From contig JAIPMN010000621.1 in the NCBI GenBank assembly GCA_020650975.1, forward strand, positions 18,580 through 82,579: 64,000 nucleotides of DNA. Direction: 5' to 3'. Positions 59,671 to 64,000 of this stretch are shown in pieces (within the stretch, counting starts at the first letter, position 1; every line of letters starts with the position of its first letter). The notes beneath the pieces were generated by a model, which saw only the letters and a program-made list of their open reading frames with translations, was not told the origin of the DNA and ran no database searches. This stretch comes from Apostichopus californicus. Its lineage: Eukaryota > Echinodermata > Holothuroidea > Aspidochirotida > Stichopodidae. Both the position numbers and the translations under genes were made by a program.

Positions 59671-59700
59671 ATATGTTTGAATATTCATATTCAAACATAT
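59671..59700. repeat. Perfect 14-bp-arm inverted repeat
   Basis: ATATGTTTGAATAT, a 2-base centre, then ATATTCAAACATAT. Further copies of GTTTGAATATTCA follow to about 59745. It lies in the presumed 3' UTR and could fold as a hairpin. Confidence 0.85.
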
Positions 59701-60979
59701 ATTCATGTTTGAATATTCAGTTTCTTTTTATATGAATATTCATTTAATTAGTGTATTCCAGTTTATCTTTATCTTCTTCTACCCATCCTCCAAAGTTACA
59801 CTAAACCTTGTGTTTACATCGTACAAGTCATTTCAATCCTCTCAATAAGAGATCTTCTTTTCAACTTTACTTTTATGTAAAGTAAAACTTAAAAATTTGG
59901 TCATATCTTACCTGTTTCTTATGAAGGAGATCCACATATTCATACATATTCATAAGTGATTGATAAAGTCAGTGTATTCTGGTAAATGTTTTCAATCTTT
60001 TTACTTATCATCTGAATACTACTGCAGGGTCACACTTTTAAATGTGTTTAACATATGTTAGTCAGGGAGTAAGGTGACTGTTGAATATTCAGTGAATTTA
60101 TGATTGTTTCATTAACATTTTAGTTTTTAGAGAGAGAGAGAGTGAGGGGGGGGGGTGGGGGGAGATGAGGTAAGATTTACAAACCTAATCATAAAAACAC
60201 AATTCATGTTTGGAAGTTAAAAGGGCACAGGTTTTTATTTCTGCTTCAAAAAGTTTTCACTGTAAGTAAACATATTTTAATAACCATATCACTGTATGAG
60301 AAGACTTATTTCAGCAGGCATTTCTTTAATACCTGATGTTGTGTACATAAATACCATACGATAGTATTGCTTTGGATATGCAGTTGGGTTGACGTTTTTT
60401 TTAGTATATATCATGTGTAATGTTCAGTCTATTCTCAGGTATAACTATTAGTCGTAGAGAATTGTTTTTGTCTTTTTCTCTTACCCCTTGGCTTATTAGA
60501 GTCAGGGCTGTTTTATGTAAATAAACTGAAGATCTTCCAAAAGTTATCATCCCTTCTCCATCTTCACAGCACCCCAGCCAGATAACCATCTCCCTTAATA
60601 TGCTTTTCACAAAAAAAATTGTTCAAAACTGCTCATGGGTATAAACGTCATCACCAATGCCAATTCATTATGATATTCTTGTAAATCGTGTGTGACAGCG
60701 AAGTACTTATTTTGCACTTAATATTCACTTTAAGCACCTTTTCAAATGATCGAAAAGATTTTTAATTTTTTCCCCTCGCTCTTGATTATCCAGTCTAAAA
60801 GCTTTAAGAATATTCTAAGTTTATGTACTTAACTAAACCACAGTTGTATTTCACCGTTTTGAACTTACTAGTATGTAAATTATTTTAATATCGTCTTTTA
60901 ATCTCAGCAACAAAAATTTTTAAATGTCAATAGTGTTTGCTAGTATTTAATAACCTCAGATTTTGCAACGTAAGACAGA

Positions 60980-60985
60980 AATAAA
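60980..60985 (+). terminator. Candidate polyadenylation signal AATAAA
   Basis: Canonical hexamer followed within 30-40 bases by TTTAATTTTATG and then a GCTGTGAG stretch. It would give a 3.1-kb 3' UTR, a plausible length for this gene family. A similar hexamer is at 60520-60525. Confidence 0.3.
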
Positions 60986-63900
60986 GTCTTTAATTTTATG
61001 TAATTATCGTACATTGCTGTGAGAACAGACTCAACTGTTAGTCAAGAGAGTTCAGTACTGCACTACAGTCCTATATTTGAAATAAGTCTGCATAACCTTG
61101 GTATGAAAGCTTGTTCCCAATTACATTGCCAATTAATTTTTTTTTTTTTGAAGCAATGACCAAATTGGTGAAAATAACTTACAGTTTTGAAACTAACTTG
61201 GACTTAAAGGTTTGGACAGTATTTAGATTTGTGTATTATTTTACTTGCACTCTATAAAGTTATGCATTCATAGTATTTGTCACATCAGCATAAAGTATTT
61301 GTTCTTGCATGGGCACCAAATGGAAAATTTGAAACAGTTATAATTATCAGGGGAGTGCAGGGTTGATCATAATCCTTATCCTGTAGTGAAAAGAGAAACC
61401 AGTCCTTTTAAAAGGCGATGACTCCTCGTCAAGAAACGGGTGTGCATGATGGAGACATTTTGTCTCATTCTGACTGTCTCTTTGTGAAAGTGATGAAAAG
61501 ATTGATACAAATGATTTAGTCAATATATACCACTTTTGTAGTAAGCCACAAGTTTTTTTGTAAGAGAGTTATAAACTATTCAAAATAATATGCGTGGAAA
61601 CCAAACGATAACAAATCAAACAGTAAAATATGAGTGGAAAATTATAACCATGATATTAAAAGCAGAGAAACTTTAAGCTGAAAGGTCATCAGTTTAGGCC
61701 CGGAATTGTTCTTGCTAAAAAATCGCCAGAATTGTTGACAAGTACTTCCCTGGTGGTTACAAATCTCCAAATTGTTTCCAGACTTTCAGGAAAAGTAATG
61801 TAAACAATTAATTGTCTTATTGAAGAAAAAAAAATTCAAAGGTAGTCGTTAAATGCTTGTCAAAGTTAGAGCTTGAGTGGCTGTAGAATACCTAGCATAT
61901 TTTGGTCCAATACTGATAACCTCTTAACAGGATAGGACTTAAGTTATTGTTAAAGACACTGGTTTTATTCACATTCTAGTCAATAATTTCTTTACTCTTT
62001 ACAAAATATATTATCAAAAATGATGTTATGGAAGAGTTCTGGTTACATAAGTAGTGACATACACAAGTGTGTCTCTGTTGATAACAAAAACCATTTGTAA
62101 CTGGACAGTTTCGATTTGAGAGGAACTGTTTTCCCTCTCTACCTGCAAATAATTTACTTTCTCAGTTGCTGTTAACAAATCGTGTTATTTCTCTGTTAAC
62201 TGCAAATCATCACCATCGCCTCTTTATTTTGTATATAGAGTACATTCAAGACTGGATTGCACATACTTACATCCTATATTTTGAAGTTGCTGTGATATGT
62301 TTTACTGAATTCTCCCTTCTCTCTTAGTATCAAAATTTTGTCAATAGTTTTTTCGTAATAAGTTTACAATACAAGCTTTGCTTCATCGACTTCAACACAA
62401 GGATGTATGTCCTAAGTTTTGCAGTGACATTTTTGACAAATTATCTTTGAGTATTTATAAACATTTTCATCTTGGTATGAAATGGAAAACCATTGTAGAA
62501 GTTTAATGCTGCTTATGGAATGTAAGAAAAAAGGATTATTTCTCCTTTATTATGTAAACTGCAGTGTTGTTGCGAAATGTGACAAAGGTGAGAATATCGG
62601 CATTAAAAGAAATTATGCTCAATATTTTTTGGATAGACATATTTTCGTCAGGTCGTAAATTCATGTCCAAATCAAAAGAGCTCCTTTAATCACGAAAACA
62701 TGAAATTAAGATGAAATAGCCATGAACATGTAAATCACTTGTAGCCATGACGATAACATTCTCTAAATATGCATGTATGATGTCATAGAGCCGGATGCAA
62801 TTGAGTGATGTATAAAATACAAGACTTGTTTCCATTATCAGTGCCTGCTGTGTGGAGGCTTATGCCCAAATGACCTATTAACATATTAATATCTCACCTA
62901 CTGAATATTCATTAATCACAACTACTTTCCATGTAATTGTTTTCCCACAACTACCAACTACAGCCCTCTTTATCAAGAGTGTTCACATAATTTGAATCAT
63001 GTACATTTTATTATATTTTAATTCTTCTTTTTTGCTTTGTGACTAAGGAGAGAGACTTCCCCTAATGTTCTAATTCCTAAATAATGTGTTTCATTAATAT
63101 GATTAATGATGACTGTTCTGTATTCAAATTGATGTCTTTTTTTAAAACATTTTTAATAATGTATTGTATCAAGTTAGGCCCATAGCAACCATTGGTAGAG
63201 AGTGCAGTCATCATGAATACATTTTTACTGTGTATAAGCATCAAATAAGAACATATGTATTTCAAGAACATTTCAATGAACAAATTAGTATTGTCATGTG
63301 TGTAACATTGTGTGATGGTGGAATGTCTGGAGGGTTGGGGGGGGGGGTGGTCTGGGAGGCACAAAAAACATCCAAATGATATATTAGAGCTGAATACTCA
63401 TGTTTTCAAGCTTTGAATTGTTTTGTGTGTGCAATGTTTTAGTATTCCATTATAATTGGGTATCTCCACATATTTACAAAACCAGGCAAACAAAGCTGAA
63501 ATTTTTGTCTACCTCACTGGTTCAGGTTAGATTGTACAATGCTAGTGTTAGATAATTGAAGGAATGTAGCATATGAATGCTAAATGTGATAGGTTGTCCA
63601 GCTTTGCAGTAAAATATTAAAATGAAATCCTTCATTTTGCTTAAGATGCAAAGGCTGCAAGCTACCTGGCTACATCCCCTCCCCCACCCCATCCCCTCCC
63701 CCACCCCATCCCAGTTATTTGATTTAGATTAATTTAACGTGGGATTCATATCTTTGGTCAGTAGGATGTGTTGAAGTTCTGTTGAAAAATGAGCTAAACT
63801 TGATCAATATGGAGTCCCACTTAATAGTTGATGTTTTGTCTAAGATATTCAAATTCTTTGTAAACACAATATGTGACATCATAAACTTTCGTAAGATTTT

Positions 63901-64000
63901 GTAACGCATTAAAATTGCTCAAAAGCTATATTTATAGAATTTCAATTGGGAAAATGCTAGCACAACATATAAAGTACCATAAGCTTTGCTATAGAAGAGT
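60986..64000. other. Sequence downstream of the MAP3K gene
   Basis: No gene or known element recognised. There is a G-run at 63338-63348 and a short C-rich tandem repeat at 63676-63711 (CCCCTCCCCCACCCCAT twice). Confidence 0.5.

Larger units (their letters stand above)
57878..60985 (+). other. MAP3K13: 3' UTR of the MAP3K gene (extent uncertain)
   Basis: No coding pattern follows the stop codon. The sequence is AT-rich with a 106-codon chance frame at 58397-58717. Candidate AATAAA hexamers are at 59340-59345, 60520-60525 and 60980-60985. The last is followed by a T/G-rich stretch that could act as a downstream element. Which signal is used cannot be told without transcripts, so the end given is the furthest plausible one. 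Confidence 0.4.

Overview
The window is a piece of an AT-rich, intron-rich metazoan genome with scaffold gaps. It carries tRNA-derived SINE and hAT-type MITE sequence, many poly-C/poly-G runs and many young tandem duplications. The one clear gene is a MAP3K of the DLK/LZK family. Together these suggest a marine deuterostome invertebrate, most likely an echinoderm; this is an inference from style and repeat content, not from a species marker.

Main gene: positions 37177-57877 on the + strand hold a complete coding sequence in 14 coding exons. All introns are GT-AG and all phases join without a break. The model gives 901 residues plus stop (2706 nt). It is a dual-leucine-zipper-kinase family MAP3K, co-orthologous to vertebrate MAP3K12 (DLK) and MAP3K13 (LZK), to fly wallenda and to worm dlk-1, and closest in detail to LZK. 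It has the N-terminal FLEGIWGCLRPV motif with the candidate palmitoylation cysteine, a full kinase domain, the zipper/coiled-coil region, a low-complexity Ser-rich basic tail, and a C-terminal SDGLSE peptide matching the regulatory hexapeptide of this family. The ATG exon starts after a strong splice acceptor at 37051, so at least one non-coding 5' exon and the promoter lie upstream and were not located.

Layout. 1-37 kb: no gene is certain on the + strand. Two minus-strand stretches (2417-2565 and 7086-7432) read like terminal coding exons of unidentified genes. The rest is non-coding with three intact hAT-type MITEs bearing perfect 8-bp target duplications (691-1033, 4389-4781, 9973-10280), a truncated relative of the third (31288-31465), a TTAA-flanked MITE (29832-30254), two copies of a hairpin motif of the kind linked to Penelope-like elements, a dispersed unclassified repeat in four copies, and several recent tandem duplications. 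37-58 kb: the MAP3K gene. Its introns hold a 38-bp satellite, a possible poison exon (45760-45976), a tandem array that has copied the exon 8 splice donor four times (52283-52722), an assembly gap inside a suspicious duplication, and a tRNA-derived SINE. 58-64 kb: 3' UTR with candidate AATAAA signals, then sequence in which I recognise nothing.

Biology: the kinase would act as an upstream MAP3K of the MKK4/MKK7-JNK and p38 pathways in axon injury and stress signalling, as known for its orthologs. No other gene in the window can be tied to it.
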